61,260 bases of DNA, from contig NZ_JACVUI010000016.1 of the NCBI RefSeq assembly GCF_016624945.1, forward strand, positions 1-61,260, read 5' to 3'. Under the pieces are notes generated by a model, which was not told where the DNA came from, ran no database searches, and saw only the letters and a program-made list of their open reading frames with translations. The position numbers were made by a program, and so were the translations under genes. Source of the DNA: Acinetobacter sp. S54. Its GTDB lineage: Bacteria; Pseudomonadota; Gammaproteobacteria; Pseudomonadales; Moraxellaceae. Below are positions 38,175 to 47,263 of this stretch, in pieces; within the stretch, counting starts at the first letter, position 1; each line of letters starts with the position of its first letter.

Positions 38175-39512
38175 ATGAGTGATCAATTTGATTTGGAGCA
38201 TATCTGGCATCCTTATACCTCAATGCTTAATCCCTTACCTACTTTTAAAGTGCAACGTGCCTATGGCGCGACTATTGAACTTGAGGATGGACGTCAGTTA
38301 ATTGATGGAATGTCTTCATGGTGGTGCGCGATTCATGGCTATAACCATCCTGATTTAAATCAGGCAGTGACGCATCAACTTGAAAAAATGGCGCATATCA
38401 TGTTTGGTGGTTTGACTCATGATCCAGCGATTGAACTAGCTAAATTATTACTCAAAATTACACCGCCGTGTCTGGACAAAATTTTTTACGCAGATTCAGG
38501 TTCTGTCGCCGTTGAAGTTGCCCTAAAAATGGCTATTCAATATTGGTCTTCAAGGGCGGGATCTTTAGAAGCAGAGTCTTCAAAATCTGGAGCAAAACAG
38601 GTTCAAGTTGCAAAGACCAACTTTATCACTACGCGTTCGGGTTATCATGGCGACACCTGGAATGCTATGTCAGTCTGCGATCCAGTGACAGGCATGCATC
38701 AGATATTTGGAGAAAGTTTGGCAAAGCGCTTTTTTGTATCAGCACCACAAAGTTGCTTTGAGGGAGAATGGAATCCTGCTGAAATGGATGAGGTTGAGCA
38801 AATGCTTAAGCAACATCATCATGAATTAGCTGCATTTATTATTGAACCAATTGTGCAGGGTGCAGGTGGAATGCGCTTTTATCACCCTGAATATTTAAAG
38901 CAGTTACGCAAGTTGTGCGACAAATATAAGTTGTTGCTCATTTTTGATGAAATTGCTACAGGTTTTGGTCGTACCGGAAAACTCTTTGCTTGGGAACATG
39001 CGCAGGTAGAGCCAGATATAATGTGTATAGGCAAGGGGTTAACTGGGGGATATATGACCTTATCTGCCACACTCACGACCAAACACGTTGCAGAAACCAT
39101 TAGTCGTGGTGAAGCTGGTGTATTTATGCATGGTCCAACGTTTATGGCAAATCCTTTGGCTTGTGCTGTTGCGCTCCGAAGTACACAGCTTTTACTGGAA
39201 CAGGATTGGAAAGCTAATATTCAGCGTATTTCGGAGCAGTTACAACAATTACAAATATTGTCAGAGTTAGAATATGTAGCAGATATTCGTATTTTAGGTG
39301 CGATTGGTGTAGTCGAACTCAAGCTCAATGTGGATATGAAAACTTTACAACAACAATTCGTTGAACGCGGTATCTGGGTGCGTCCTTTTGGTAAGTTGGT
39401 ATATGTGATGCCACCTTATATCATCTCCGAAGCTGAGTTAAATTTTCTTTTGGAGCAACTTATCGAGGTTGTACAACAGATGTATGCTGAGGTGGCGCAT
39501 GGCATTGCTTGA
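38175..39512 (+). CDS. bioA: Adenosylmethionine-8-amino-7-oxononanoate aminotransferase
   Basis: A 445-residue PLP-dependent class III aminotransferase. It converts 7-keto-8-aminopelargonic acid to 7,8-diaminopelargonic acid with S-adenosylmethionine as amino donor. Marks are HIWHPYTSM at the N-terminus, [32 protein letters not shown], the PLP region [16 protein letters not shown] and the Schiff-base lysine in [10 protein letters not shown]. The ATG follows AAAGGG. It overlaps bioF by 14 bp, the first of a chain of coupled genes. Confidence 0.96.
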   Translation: MSDQFDLEHIWHPYTSMLNPLPTFKVQRAYGATIELEDGRQLIDGMSSWWCAIHGYNHPDLNQAVTHQLEKMAHIMFGGLTHDPAIELAKLLLKITPPCLDKIFYADSGSVAVEVALKMAIQYWSSRAGSLEAESSKSGAKQVQVAKTNFITTRSGYHGDTWNAMSVCDPVTGMHQIFGESLAKRFFVSAPQSCFEGEWNPAEMDEVEQMLKQHHHELAAFIIEPIVQGAGGMRFYHPEYLKQLRKLCDKYKLLLIFDEIATGFGRTGKLFAWEHAQVEPDIMCIGKGLTGGYMTLSATLTTKHVAETISRGEAGVFMHGPTFMANPLACAVALRSTQLLLEQDWKANIQRISEQLQQLQILSELEYVADIRILGAIGVVELKLNVDMKTLQQQFVERGIWVRPFGKLVYVMPPYIISEAELNFLLEQLIEVVQQMYAEVAHGIA

Positions 39513-40656
39513 TCATTATCAACAACAACTCGACCAATTAAAACAGACGGGAAATTTACGTCAGTTCAATGCTAATCAGCAGCACGGAGCTTATATCGAA
39601 ATTGCTGGGCGGAGAATGTTAAATCTTTCTTCCAATGATTATCTGGGTTTGGCCACACACGTTCAACTGCGTGAAGAGTTTCTGGACCAGCAACCGATTC
39701 AGCGTTGTTATTTTAGTTCATCTTCATCTCGTTTACTTACAGGTAATTTTACTGAATATGAGCAGTTTGAAGCGAATCTCAGTCGAGCCTTTTTAGGTCG
39801 TTCAGCCTTGCTATTTAATAGTGGCTATCATATGAATATTGGGATTTTGCCAGCTTTAAGTGACAATAAGACCCTGATTTTGGCGGATAAACTGGTCCAT
39901 GCCAGTATGATTGATGGAATTCGGTTATCATCTGCCAAATATGTGCGTTATCGTCATAATGATTTACTTCATTTAACTCAATTGATTGAAAAATATCATG
40001 ATGATACCGAAGTTGAACGCATTATTGTGGTGACTGAAAGTATTTTTAGTATGGACGGTGATGAAACTGATTTGGCTGCATTAGTTCGCATTAAACAACG
40101 TTTTGCTAAAGTCATGCTTTATGTGGATGAAGCGCATGCGATTGGTGTTCGCGGCGAACAAGGTTTGGGCTGCGCTGAACAATATAAAGTAATTGCTGAT
40201 ATTGATTTACTGGTTGGCACGTTTGGTAAAGCTTGCGCCTCAATCGGTGGCTATTTGATTTGCGATCCGATTATTCGCAGTTATTTAATTAACACAATGC
40301 GCCCATTGATTTTTAGTACAGCTTTGCCACCGATTAATATTGCATGGTCTAATTTTATTCTTAAAAAAGTTATGGCAGCAAATAGTGAACGCTTACATTT
40401 GCACAAAATTAGTGAATATTTACAAACTGAGATTGTGGCCAAAGGCTATAGTAGCCCATCGACAAGTCATATTGTGCCCATTCTCATTGGGCCAAGTCAA
40501 AAAGCTGTGGAAAAGTCAAAAAATGTACAGCAGCATGGTTTTTATGCAATGCCCGTTCGTCCTCCAACTGTTCCACAACATAGCGCACGCTTGAGAATTT
40601 CATTAACATCACTGATTCAGCCCGATGATCTGCAACGATTGGTAGAGTGTTTGTGA
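39499..40656 (+). CDS. bioF: 8-amino-7-oxononanoate synthase
   Basis: 385 residues from the ATG at 39499, which has GAGGTGG upstream. The reading frame is open 30 bp further up but without a good ribosome site. It is a PLP enzyme that joins pimeloyl-ACP and alanine with loss of carbon dioxide. Marks are [47 protein letters not shown] and the Schiff-base lysine in [13 protein letters not shown]. The 3' end overlaps the bioC start (GTGA), so translation is coupled. Confidence 0.96.
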   Translation: MALLDHYQQQLDQLKQTGNLRQFNANQQHGAYIEIAGRRMLNLSSNDYLGLATHVQLREEFLDQQPIQRCYFSSSSSRLLTGNFTEYEQFEANLSRAFLGRSALLFNSGYHMNIGILPALSDNKTLILADKLVHASMIDGIRLSSAKYVRYRHNDLLHLTQLIEKYHDDTEVERIIVVTESIFSMDGDETDLAALVRIKQRFAKVMLYVDEAHAIGVRGEQGLGCAEQYKVIADIDLLVGTFGKACASIGGYLICDPIIRSYLINTMRPLIFSTALPPINIAWSNFILKKVMAANSERLHLHKISEYLQTEIVAKGYSSPSTSHIVPILIGPSQKAVEKSKNVQQHGFYAMPVRPPTVPQHSARLRISLTSLIQPDDLQRLVECL

Positions 40657-41411
40657 ATCTAAATAAATCCTTGATTGCTCAGCGTTTTGCCAAAGCAGGC
40701 CAAAGCTATACTGAACAAGCGGTTATACAGAAGAAAATCTGTCAGCATTTATGTCAATTAATGCAGGCATCTTGTCCAAAACATTTGCCTGATATTTTAG
40801 AAATTGGTTGCGGATCTGGAAATTTAACGCAACAAGTGGCTGCCAATTTTCAGGTGGAACAATGGCATTTAAATGACCTGTATCCCCAAGTACAACCCCA
40901 TTTTCAAAGTGATTTGCCAATTCAATGGATGATTGGGGACATTGAAACCCTGACTTTACCTCAGCATTTAGATGCGATTGTATCGAGTTCGGCAGTGCAA
41001 TGGATGACTGATCTGTCTGTGTTATTGGCACGTTGTCATGCCGCATTAAAAAGGCAGGGTTGGTTATGTTTTTCAACTTTTGGTCCTGATAATTTTACCG
41101 AGATCAAACAGCTTACAGGGCAAGGTTTGCAATATTGGTCTATAGATGACTGGCGGCAACAGCTTGAACAATTAAACTTTGAGATTGTTGAACTAAGTCA
41201 GCAATATTTTTATATGCAATTTGAGACGCCGAAAGCCGTATTAAAACATATTAAAGCCACTGGTGTGACGGGAACATCCGTACAACAGCAACGATGGACA
41301 AAACAATCATTAACCGAATTTTATCATCGTTATCAACAGTTCCAGTTGGAAAATGGTTTGTATACCTTAACCTATCATCCTGTTTATTGTATCGCACGGA
41401 GAAAAGCATGA
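40653..41411 (+). CDS. bioC: Malonyl-ACP O-methyltransferase
   Basis: 252 residues if started at the GTG 40653, which overlaps the bioF stop as GTGA; a GTG two codons earlier is possible. It is a SAM-dependent methyltransferase that methylates malonyl-ACP, so that the fatty acid elongation enzymes can build the pimeloyl chain. Marks are KAGQSYTEQAVIQKKICQHL near the N-terminus, the SAM motif ILEIGCGSGNLTQ, SSAVQWMTD, FSTFGPDNFTEI and LKHIKATGVTG. It overlaps bioD by ATGA. Confidence 0.93.
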   Translation: MNLNKSLIAQRFAKAGQSYTEQAVIQKKICQHLCQLMQASCPKHLPDILEIGCGSGNLTQQVAANFQVEQWHLNDLYPQVQPHFQSDLPIQWMIGDIETLTLPQHLDAIVSSSAVQWMTDLSVLLARCHAALKRQGWLCFSTFGPDNFTEIKQLTGQGLQYWSIDDWRQQLEQLNFEIVELSQQYFYMQFETPKAVLKHIKATGVTGTSVQQQRWTKQSLTEFYHRYQQFQLENGLYTLTYHPVYCIARRKA

Positions 41412-42049
41412 GTGCTTCAGTTTATTTTGTTAGTGGGATTGATACAGGGATTGGGAAAACCTATGCCACAGGCTATTTAGCAAAACTTTGGAATGCGCAG
41501 GGACAATCTACTATTACTCAAAAGTTGATACAGACTGGCAATGTTGAGATCTCCGAAGATATCGAAAAACACCGTGAAATTATGGGAACAGGTTGGTTAT
41601 CGGAAGATCATGATAAGTTGACCATGCCTGAGATTTTTAGCTATCCAGCTTCTCCACATTTGGCGACACAACTTGATGGTCGAGAAATTGATTTTGATAA
41701 GATTGAGCAGGCGACTGAAGCCCTTAAGCAACGCTTTGATGTTGTGCTATTAGAAGGTGCAGGGGGGCTAATGGTTCCCTTAACCACACAACTACTGACG
41801 ATAGATTATATTAACCAAAAACATTTGCCTGTAATTTTGGTAAGTTCGGGACGTTTGGGAAGTATTAATCATACTTTGTTGAGTCTGGAAGCCCTGAAAC
41901 AGCGCGAGGTGTCACTTTTTGCTTTAGCTTATAATCTCAATGATGAATCACAAGATGAAATCATTTCAAAAGATACGGCACAATATTTAAAGAACTATCT
42001 CAAACAGCATTTTCCTGAAGCGAAGTGGATAGACATCCCTAAAATGTAA
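41408..42049 (+). CDS. bioD: Dethiobiotin synthetase
   Basis: 213 residues from the ATG at 41408 that overlaps the bioC stop as ATGA; the longer frame reading back into bioC is not used. It is an ATP-dependent carboxylase that closes the ureido ring of dethiobiotin. The P-loop FVSGIDTGIGKTYATGYLA is at the N-terminus, and further marks are SYPASPHLAT, LLEGAGGLMVPL and VSSGRLGSINHTLLSLEAL. It is the last gene of bioA-F-C-D and is followed at once by a strong terminator. bioB is not in the window. Confidence 0.95.
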   Translation: MSASVYFVSGIDTGIGKTYATGYLAKLWNAQGQSTITQKLIQTGNVEISEDIEKHREIMGTGWLSEDHDKLTMPEIFSYPASPHLATQLDGREIDFDKIEQATEALKQRFDVVLLEGAGGLMVPLTTQLLTIDYINQKHLPVILVSSGRLGSINHTLLSLEALKQREVSLFALAYNLNDESQDEIISKDTAQYLKNYLKQHFPEAKWIDIPKM

Positions 42050-42060
42050 AAGGTAAAAAT

Positions 42061-42090
42061 AAAAGAGCCCATCTATGGGCTCTTTTATTT
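42061..42090. terminator. Terminator after bioD
   Basis: Perfect 11-bp arms AAAAGAGCCCA / TGGGCTCTTTT around TCTA, followed by ATTTTT. The symmetrical A and T runs let it serve the convergent rluB gene too. Confidence 0.92.
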
Positions 42091-42114
42091 TTACGTTATC
42101 TACCAACTGAGGAC

Positions 42115-43044
42115 TTAAAACTTTTTAAAGGTTTTATTTTGACTAAAGCTTTTACGTTGGCCAAATGGTTTAGGTGAATTTTCGGTTTGATCATCTGTAT
42201 CACGTTTTTGTTGACGTAAATAGCCTCCACGACGTGCAGCCAGTGGTTTTTCCACCATACGTTCAGTACGGCGTTTTGCCATACCATACAGACCAGTGCC
42301 TTGACGTGGTTTAAGTTCAACCAATTTGGTCAGATTATCAATATCTGCTTTATCCAGTTCCATCCAGCGACCAGTACGCAATTCACGTGGTAAAATCACA
42401 GTGCCATAACGAGTACGCAATAAGCGGCTGACTTTTAAGCCTTGTGATTCAAATAAACGACGTACTTCACGGTTACGTCCCTCTTTGACTACAACTTGAT
42501 ACCAGCGGTTAATCCCATCACCACCAAGCTCCGAGAATGACTCAAACTTGGCTGGTCCATCATCTAGAACCACACCATTTACTAAAGTTTGGCGGATTTG
42601 AGGGGTAACTTCACCCATGACACGAACAGCATATTCACGTTCAACTTCGTTGGAAGGATGCATTAAACGGTTGGCAAGTTCACCATCATTCGTAAAAAGT
42701 AATAAACCTGTACTGTTAATATCCAGACGACCCACCATGACCCAACGATCATTAGCAATTTGTGGCAGATGCTCGAACACCGTTGGACGTTGTTCTGGAT
42801 CATTGCGGGAACAGATTTCGCCTTCAGGTTTATAATAAATCAATACACGACGACGAATTTCATCTTCGACCTGAAATTGAACTTTACGACCATCAATACG
42901 CAATTCATCACCTGGTTCGATCCGTTCGCCTACTTGCGCAATCTGACCATTGACACTGACGCGACCTGCGGCAATAACCTCTTCCATATATCGACGTGAA
43001 CCGAGACCGATTCGCGCTAATACTTTTTGCAACTTTTCACTCAT
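42115..43044 (-). CDS. rluB: 23S rRNA pseudouridine(2605) synthase RluB
   Basis: 309 residues. There is an N-terminal S4 RNA-binding domain (about 2-60, LQKVLARIGLGSRRYMEEVI, GRVSVNGQ), then the RsuA/RluB catalytic domain with YYKPEG. The catalytic aspartate is in GRLDINSTGLLLFTNDG, followed by EREYAVRVMG and KEGRNREVRRLFE. The C-terminal 70 residues are basic and low in complexity, as in other RluB proteins. It lies downstream of scpA and scpB on the minus strand with a 41-bp gap, an arrangement common in many bacteria, and is probably co-transcribed with them. Confidence 0.92.
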   Translation of the reverse strand: MSEKLQKVLARIGLGSRRYMEEVIAAGRVSVNGQIAQVGERIEPGDELRIDGRKVQFQVEDEIRRRVLIYYKPEGEICSRNDPEQRPTVFEHLPQIANDRWVMVGRLDINSTGLLLFTNDGELANRLMHPSNEVEREYAVRVMGEVTPQIRQTLVNGVVLDDGPAKFESFSELGGDGINRWYQVVVKEGRNREVRRLFESQGLKVSRLLRTRYGTVILPRELRTGRWMELDKADIDNLTKLVELKPRQGTGLYGMAKRRTERMVEKPLAARRGGYLRQQKRDTDDQTENSPKPFGQRKSFSQNKTFKKF

Positions 43045-43085
43045 GACAGCACAACCTTAGAAATAATTGTCAACAGTTCACCTAT

Positions 43086-43676
43086 TCAAGACTTGGCTGC
43101 ATTTGCATCCAATGTCATGAAAGCTTCCTTGGCATCCTGTAGGGGAGGCAATTGACCTAAAGATGCTAGGCCAAAAGCGTTCAAAAATTGGGGCGTTGTA
43201 ATTAACAACGCAGGTCTTCCGGGTAAATCTCTAAATCCCGATTCTTTAATCCAGTTCCAGTCAAATAATGTACGCAAAATTTGACTATTATTCGAAACAC
43301 CACGAATCTGTTCAATATCGGCACGGGTAACTGGCTGATGATAAGCAATCACGGCAATGGTTTCGAGCAGTGAGGGCGAGAGCTTAGTCGGACGTTCGGG
43401 CCAGACTTGGGTGATTATATTACGATATTTTGATCGAACCTGAAACCGAAACCCTTGAGCAGTTTCAATGAGTTCAATTGAACGCCCATGTTGTAATACC
43501 GCAAGTTGTTGTAAAAACTGGCGTAATTGGGGTTTATTGTATTGATCCTGAAACGCTTCTTTTAATCTGGCAAGCGAAACTGGAGTATCACTAGCAAACA
43601 AAATGGCCTCAATTTGTAATAATACATCATGATGCATGTCTTCGGGTGACATTATTGATTGCTGCTCGAGACTCAT
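43086..43676 (-). CDS. scpB: Segregation and condensation protein B
   Basis: 196 residues with two winged-helix domains. It dimerises and binds ScpA in the Smc complex. Marks are LLQIEAILFASDTPVSLARL at about 20-39, RGRSIELIETAQGFRFQVR-type strand residues, PTKLSPSLLETIAVIAYHQP and RADIEQIRGVSNNS, and WIKESGFRDLPGRPALLITT at the end. The start codon overlaps the scpA stop codon by four bases (ATGA), so production is coupled to ScpA. Smc itself is encoded 12 kb away on the other strand. Confidence 0.95.
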   Translation of the reverse strand: MSLEQQSIMSPEDMHHDVLLQIEAILFASDTPVSLARLKEAFQDQYNKPQLRQFLQQLAVLQHGRSIELIETAQGFRFQVRSKYRNIITQVWPERPTKLSPSLLETIAVIAYHQPVTRADIEQIRGVSNNSQILRTLFDWNWIKESGFRDLPGRPALLITTPQFLNAFGLASLGQLPPLQDAKEAFMTLDANAAKS

Positions 43677-44464
43677 ACATGCGCCCCCTGAATGGAAAGC
43701 TGAGTTTCAATACCTGTACTGATGATTCTAATCTTTTGTTGGCGGGTTAGTTCTAGAACAGCCATGAATGTAACCACCATTCCCATACGACCCTGCATTG
43801 GATTTAATAATTCATCAAATACCAGCACATATCCAGATTCAATTTTTTCCTGAATAAAAGCGATACGCTCTTCCAGCAACACTGCTTCTTGTTTAACTGT
43901 ATGCATCACTGGTTCGGGTCGATTAAATACGCAAAAAAGAGCATCGCGTAAGCTTTCAACATCATACCCCTCATAAACCGGTGCTGTATGGCCTAAACCG
44001 ACATTGGGAATAAAAGTATCCCGATCCAGTACAGGGAATTGTCCTAAACGCTCTGCAGCTTGTTTGATGCGTAAGTAAGTTTCCAGACGGTCAATTAACG
44101 CCTGCTTAGGATCTTTTTCCAATGTGATCGATGTGGGTTTAGGAAGAAGTAAACGTGATTTGAGATCAGCCAGCAATGCGGCCATTACCATATAGTCCGC
44201 AGTGAGCTCAATATTGAGAGATTTCATCGCATCCATATAGGATAGATATTGGGTTGCAATAGGGGCAATATCCAGTTGCAATAAATCAAAACCGTTTTTT
44301 TGAATGAGATAAATCAGAAAGTCGAGTGGTCCCTCGAAATGTTCAAGTAAAATTTCAAAAGCAGCAGGGGGGATGTATAAATCTTCGGGGATGACTTCTT
44401 GCCATTCGTCTAATACACGAATCTGCGGCAAAACTTCCGAGGAGTTATTCAAAGCTTGATTCAT
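43673..44464 (-). CDS. scpA: Segregation and condensation protein A
   Basis: A 263-residue kleisin that bridges the Smc heads. The N-terminal Smc-binding region carries EHFEGPLDFLIYLIQKNGFD at about 42-61, followed by IAPIATQYLSYM and ADYMVMAALLADLKSRLLLP, and the C-terminal winged helix ends with FMAVLELTRQQKIRI. The first gene of the scpA-scpB-rluB group, with 256 bp of divergent intergenic DNA before the GNAT gene. The N-terminus has about 40 residues before the kleisin motif, slightly longer than usual. Confidence 0.94.
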   Translation of the reverse strand: MNQALNNSSEVLPQIRVLDEWQEVIPEDLYIPPAAFEILLEHFEGPLDFLIYLIQKNGFDLLQLDIAPIATQYLSYMDAMKSLNIELTADYMVMAALLADLKSRLLLPKPTSITLEKDPKQALIDRLETYLRIKQAAERLGQFPVLDRDTFIPNVGLGHTAPVYEGYDVESLRDALFCVFNRPEPVMHTVKQEAVLLEERIAFIQEKIESGYVLVFDELLNPMQGRMGMVVTFMAVLELTRQQKIRIISTGIETQLSIQGAHV

Positions 44465-44720
44465 TACAGTTATAGGCCACGCGAATTTTCAAAAGCATGA
44501 ATTACTTTAGGCATATTGAACACAAACGCCATAAAGAGGGAGGAGATCAGAATGTGTTTTATTCTAATAGAAATTCAGAGTTTAATAAATTGTTAAACGC
44601 ATCAAAACCGTAAAAAAATAAGCACTATTTTATGTCTAAATAGACCGTGTTTTATGTGATAGTGTTATTTTACTAAAAAATATCAGCTTATTAATATTGA
44701 TTATTCAGGGTAAAGTAAAA

Positions 44721-45443
44721 ATGAAAGATTATTTAAAATCCGAGTTCAATGCTTTTCAGCAACCTGTTGGCACCCCGATTAGACAATTATTACCGGTAAC
44801 ATATCGCCATGAGCGATTAATAGGGCAGTTTGTTGAACTAATTCCTATTAACGATGACTGCCCTAATGATCTGGAATTGGAACAGCTTTGGCAAACGCTA
44901 AACACTGAACCAGATGCACGTTGCTGGACATATCTACCTTATGAAGGTTTTAGTAATCGTAATGAACTAAAACATGCGCTGCAAACGGTATTTGGTTTTC
45001 ATCCTTCTTACCATTATTTGATTAAAATGAATGGTGAAGTCGTCGGTTGGATTGCATTGCTAAATCCGCGTTTGACACATGCAGTGATTGAAGTCGGGAA
45101 TGTTTATTTTTCGCATCGTTTAAAGCGTACGGTTGCGGCAACAGAAGCTGTATTTTTATTGCTTAAAAAATGCTTTGAGCAGAATTTTCGACGAATCGAA
45201 TGGAAGTGTGATGATTTTAATGAACCCTCCAAACGCGCTGCATTACGTTTCGGTTTTTACTTTGAAGGATTATTCAGACAAGATAGAGTCACAAAAGGGC
45301 ATAACCGTAATACGGCCTGGTTTTCAATTATTGATGGAGAATGGCCAGAGTTGAAAGCTGTTTATGAAGCGTGGTTAAGTCCAGATAACTTTGATCCGCA
45401 GGGGAGTCAAAAACAGCGTCTAATCCATTCGCGATTACTTTAA
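44721..45443 (+). CDS. GNAT-family N-acetyltransferase
   Basis: 240 residues from the ATG at 44721; an in-frame TTG upstream would add eight. It resembles the RimJ/RimL-like group: LIGQFVELIPI, the WTYLPYEGF segment, HYLIKMNGEVVGWIALLN, a VIEVGNVYFSHRLKRTVAATEA acetyl-CoA region, FRRIEWKCDDFNEPSKRAALRFGF and the final EGLFRQDRVTKG. Length and the sequence WTYLPY suggest a polyamine- or peptide-type acetyltransferase, but the acceptor is unknown. It is divergent from scpA and monocistronic. Confidence 0.88.
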   Translation: MKDYLKSEFNAFQQPVGTPIRQLLPVTYRHERLIGQFVELIPINDDCPNDLELEQLWQTLNTEPDARCWTYLPYEGFSNRNELKHALQTVFGFHPSYHYLIKMNGEVVGWIALLNPRLTHAVIEVGNVYFSHRLKRTVAATEAVFLLLKKCFEQNFRRIEWKCDDFNEPSKRAALRFGFYFEGLFRQDRVTKGHNRNTAWFSIIDGEWPELKAVYEAWLSPDNFDPQGSQKQRLIHSRLL

Positions 45444-45470
45444 TTTTTATAATTTATGAGGGATTATAGG

Positions 45471-45740
45471 TTAGATTTCATCAAGGACGTATTCAATCAC
45501 ACGCTGGCATTGATCTCTATAGCACACGTTCTGGGGTTGTGAATCTTCTAGCATTTCTTTTGCGGTGGATATATCTAAAAAATACTGAAAATTTAAATGA
45601 TGTTCATTCATCTGGATTAAGTTTTGATTCGATGCGTTAAGGACTTTGGCTTCAGATTCCAAAGTCCATGGTTGAGCAACATAGATTATTTCATCATCTT
45701 GATAGAGGCTAATATTCAGTAAAATCTGAAATAAATCCAT
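45471..45740 (-). CDS. Small hypothetical protein
   Basis: An 89-residue acidic protein I do not recognise. It begins MDLFQILLNISLYQDDEIIY, has WTLESEAKVL in the middle and ends QRVIEYVLDEI. There is no signal peptide and no membrane segment. The start follows AAGGACC on the minus strand, which supports translation. It starts 17 bp after the stop of the yciO gene on the same strand, so the two probably form one transcript. The pair has no terminator before the GNAT stop codon 27 bp away. Confidence 0.65.
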   Translation of the reverse strand: MDLFQILLNISLYQDDEIIYVAQPWTLESEAKVLNASNQNLIQMNEHHLNFQYFLDISTAKEMLEDSQPQNVCYRDQCQRVIEYVLDEI

Positions 45741-45757
45741 TGTTCATGGGTCCTTAC

Positions 45758-46375
45758 TTATTCAAATGCAGTTACATCTCCCGCCCCTTGGCGAATAACT
45801 TCAGGATGGTCTCCTGATAAATCTACAATACTGGTAGTCGTAAGTGTACCGAACCCACCATCGATAAACACATCAATACGTTTAGCCAATTGATTTTCAA
45901 TGTCGTAAGGATCATCGAGTGGATCTTCCTGACCCGGTAAAATCAAGGTGCTGGTCAAAATCGGCTCACCAAGCTCTTGCAATAATGCCTGACAGATGGG
46001 ATTGGTGGGAATACGCAATCCAATCGTTTTCTTTTTGGGATGCATCAAACGTTTTGGAACTTCGCTAGTGGCGGGCAAAATATAAGTGGTAATTGAGGGG
46101 GTGTTCGCTTTAAGCAGACGATACATCGCATTATCGACTTTGGCATAAGTTGCAATATCTGATAAATCACAACACATAATCGCGTATTGATGTTTTGGGC
46201 CAAGGCCACGAATTTGAGCAATTCGTTCCATGGCGGATTTATTGCCAATTTGACAGCCAATTGCATACGCTGCATCAGTTGGATAAACTACTACATCACC
46301 TGCGCGAATACGTTCAACTGCCTGATTAATCAATCTAGCTTGTGGATTTTCTGGATGAATATGCAAATGCAACAT
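45758..46375 (-). CDS. yciO: YciO (Sua5/YrdC-fold) family protein
   Basis: 205 residues with one YrdC-type fold. The N-terminus FIHPENP-like (HIHPENPQARLINQAVERIR) and VVYPTDAAYAIGC match E. coli YciO closely, followed by KHQYAIMCCDL, KKTIGLRIPTNPI and STSIVDLSGDHPEVIRQGAG. YciO is a paralogue of TsaC/Sua5, which make threonylcarbamoyl-AMP; YciO has at most weak activity of this type, and its role is unsettled. A perfect AGGAGG lies seven bases before the start. The small unknown gene follows on the same transcript. Confidence 0.9.
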   Translation of the reverse strand: MLHLHIHPENPQARLINQAVERIRAGDVVVYPTDAAYAIGCQIGNKSAMERIAQIRGLGPKHQYAIMCCDLSDIATYAKVDNAMYRLLKANTPSITTYILPATSEVPKRLMHPKKKTIGLRIPTNPICQALLQELGEPILTSTLILPGQEDPLDDPYDIENQLAKRIDVFIDGGFGTLTTTSIVDLSGDHPEVIRQGAGDVTAFE

Positions 46376-46423
46376 GTCTGGATCCTCCTGAATAAAATGT
46401 TATTGTTGTAAAGGGACACTTTT

Positions 46424-46499
46424 ATTCAATTACATCGTCTATTTAATCACATTGAATAGCTTTAATAGGTGACTACAAGTTGAGGTTATGTAATTGAAT
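46424..46499. repeat. 12-bp inverted repeat with 52-bp spacer
   Basis: ATTCAATTACAT (46424-46435) and its exact reverse complement (46488-46499) flank 52 bp in the yciO-epmC intergenic space. The inner part has a smaller pair CTATT / AATAG. There is no target-site duplication and no terminator T run. Confidence 0.7.
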
Positions 46500-46505
46500 G
46501 CAGAT

Positions 46506-47168
46506 TTAATCTAATAGAGCGCGGCTAAATTCATCGGCCTGTAATGTTTTTCCATGGCGCGTGCATAAACAAATACATTCAATAAAATAAGCTGCATCAC
46601 GTGGGAGTTTGGTTTCACCTGAAAAAAAAGAGTGTACCTGAGCAAAAACACGATCTTTAAATCGCATTCCATCTCCGCCATCGCCCGTTAGGTTATCTAA
46701 AGATACACGAAATTTCCGGCCAAAAGCGGTTGAAAATAACCATTCAATGGCTTGGGGTTTAACTTCAACCTGTTCAAAAAGTTGCTGCTGTTCAAGCGTT
46801 CTCCCATCTGGCGCATACCAATACCCCAAATCAGGTAATAAACGCCTTTTCGCTCCAGCAATCGTCCAATGGCTAATTTCGTGCAATGCACTATTAAAAA
46901 AACCATGGGCAAACTGGATTTTGGCTGGCGCTTGATTTTGGGCAGGGAAATATTCTGGTTCAAAATCTCCTCTGATCAAAGCCACATTTTGATGGGAAAA
47001 CCAGTGATTAAAGTGTAAAATAAGCCAATCAACCTGTTCATGTTCTGTTTGTAGGCTTTGCCACGGTGAGAGTTGCACTGTATTAGACGACAGGGCAGAC
47101 CGATGGGTTGAATGGGTGCTAACAAGTGATGAAGTTGTTACTTCAGGTTGCGGCTGCAACAGATGCAT
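46506..47168 (-). CDS. epmC: Elongation factor P hydroxylase
   Basis: 220 residues, the YfcM/EpmC family that hydroxylates the modified lysine of EF-P. The core from about residue 50 aligns well with E. coli: LIRGDFEPEYFPA, FAHGFFNSALHEISHW with the metal-binding HExxH-like motif, LGYWYAPDGRTLEQQQLFE, VEVKPQAIEWLF and DNLTGDGGD. The first 45 residues, rich in Ser and Thr, have no match in the E. coli protein and may be a wrong start or a lineage extension. It is divergent from yceD with a 95-bp gap. Confidence 0.9.
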   Translation of the reverse strand: MHLLQPQPEVTTSSLVSTHSTHRSALSSNTVQLSPWQSLQTEHEQVDWLILHFNHWFSHQNVALIRGDFEPEYFPAQNQAPAKIQFAHGFFNSALHEISHWTIAGAKRRLLPDLGYWYAPDGRTLEQQQLFEQVEVKPQAIEWLFSTAFGRKFRVSLDNLTGDGGDGMRFKDRVFAQVHSFFSGETKLPRDAAYFIECICLCTRHGKTLQADEFSRALLD

Positions 47169-47221
47169 TGCTGTGTTACCATGAGTTCTGTCTAAATTAG
47201 TACAAAATTGTATCTTAATCT

Positions 47222-47250
47222 TTGACAGAGTACCGATGAATTTGTAGAAT
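47222..47250 (+). promoter_or_regulatory. Strong promoter of yceD-rpmF
   Basis: TTGACA (47222-47227, full consensus), a 17-bp spacer and TAGAAT (47245-47250). Transcription should begin near 47257, only about seven bases before the yceD ATG at 47264. Confidence 0.82.
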
Positions 47251-47263
47251 TGCCGCCTTAATT

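Noticed and set aside
41294..42049. Longer bioD ORF starting inside bioC
   Set aside because: The first 38 residues are the shifted translation of bioC; the true start is the ATGA overlap just before the P-loop.
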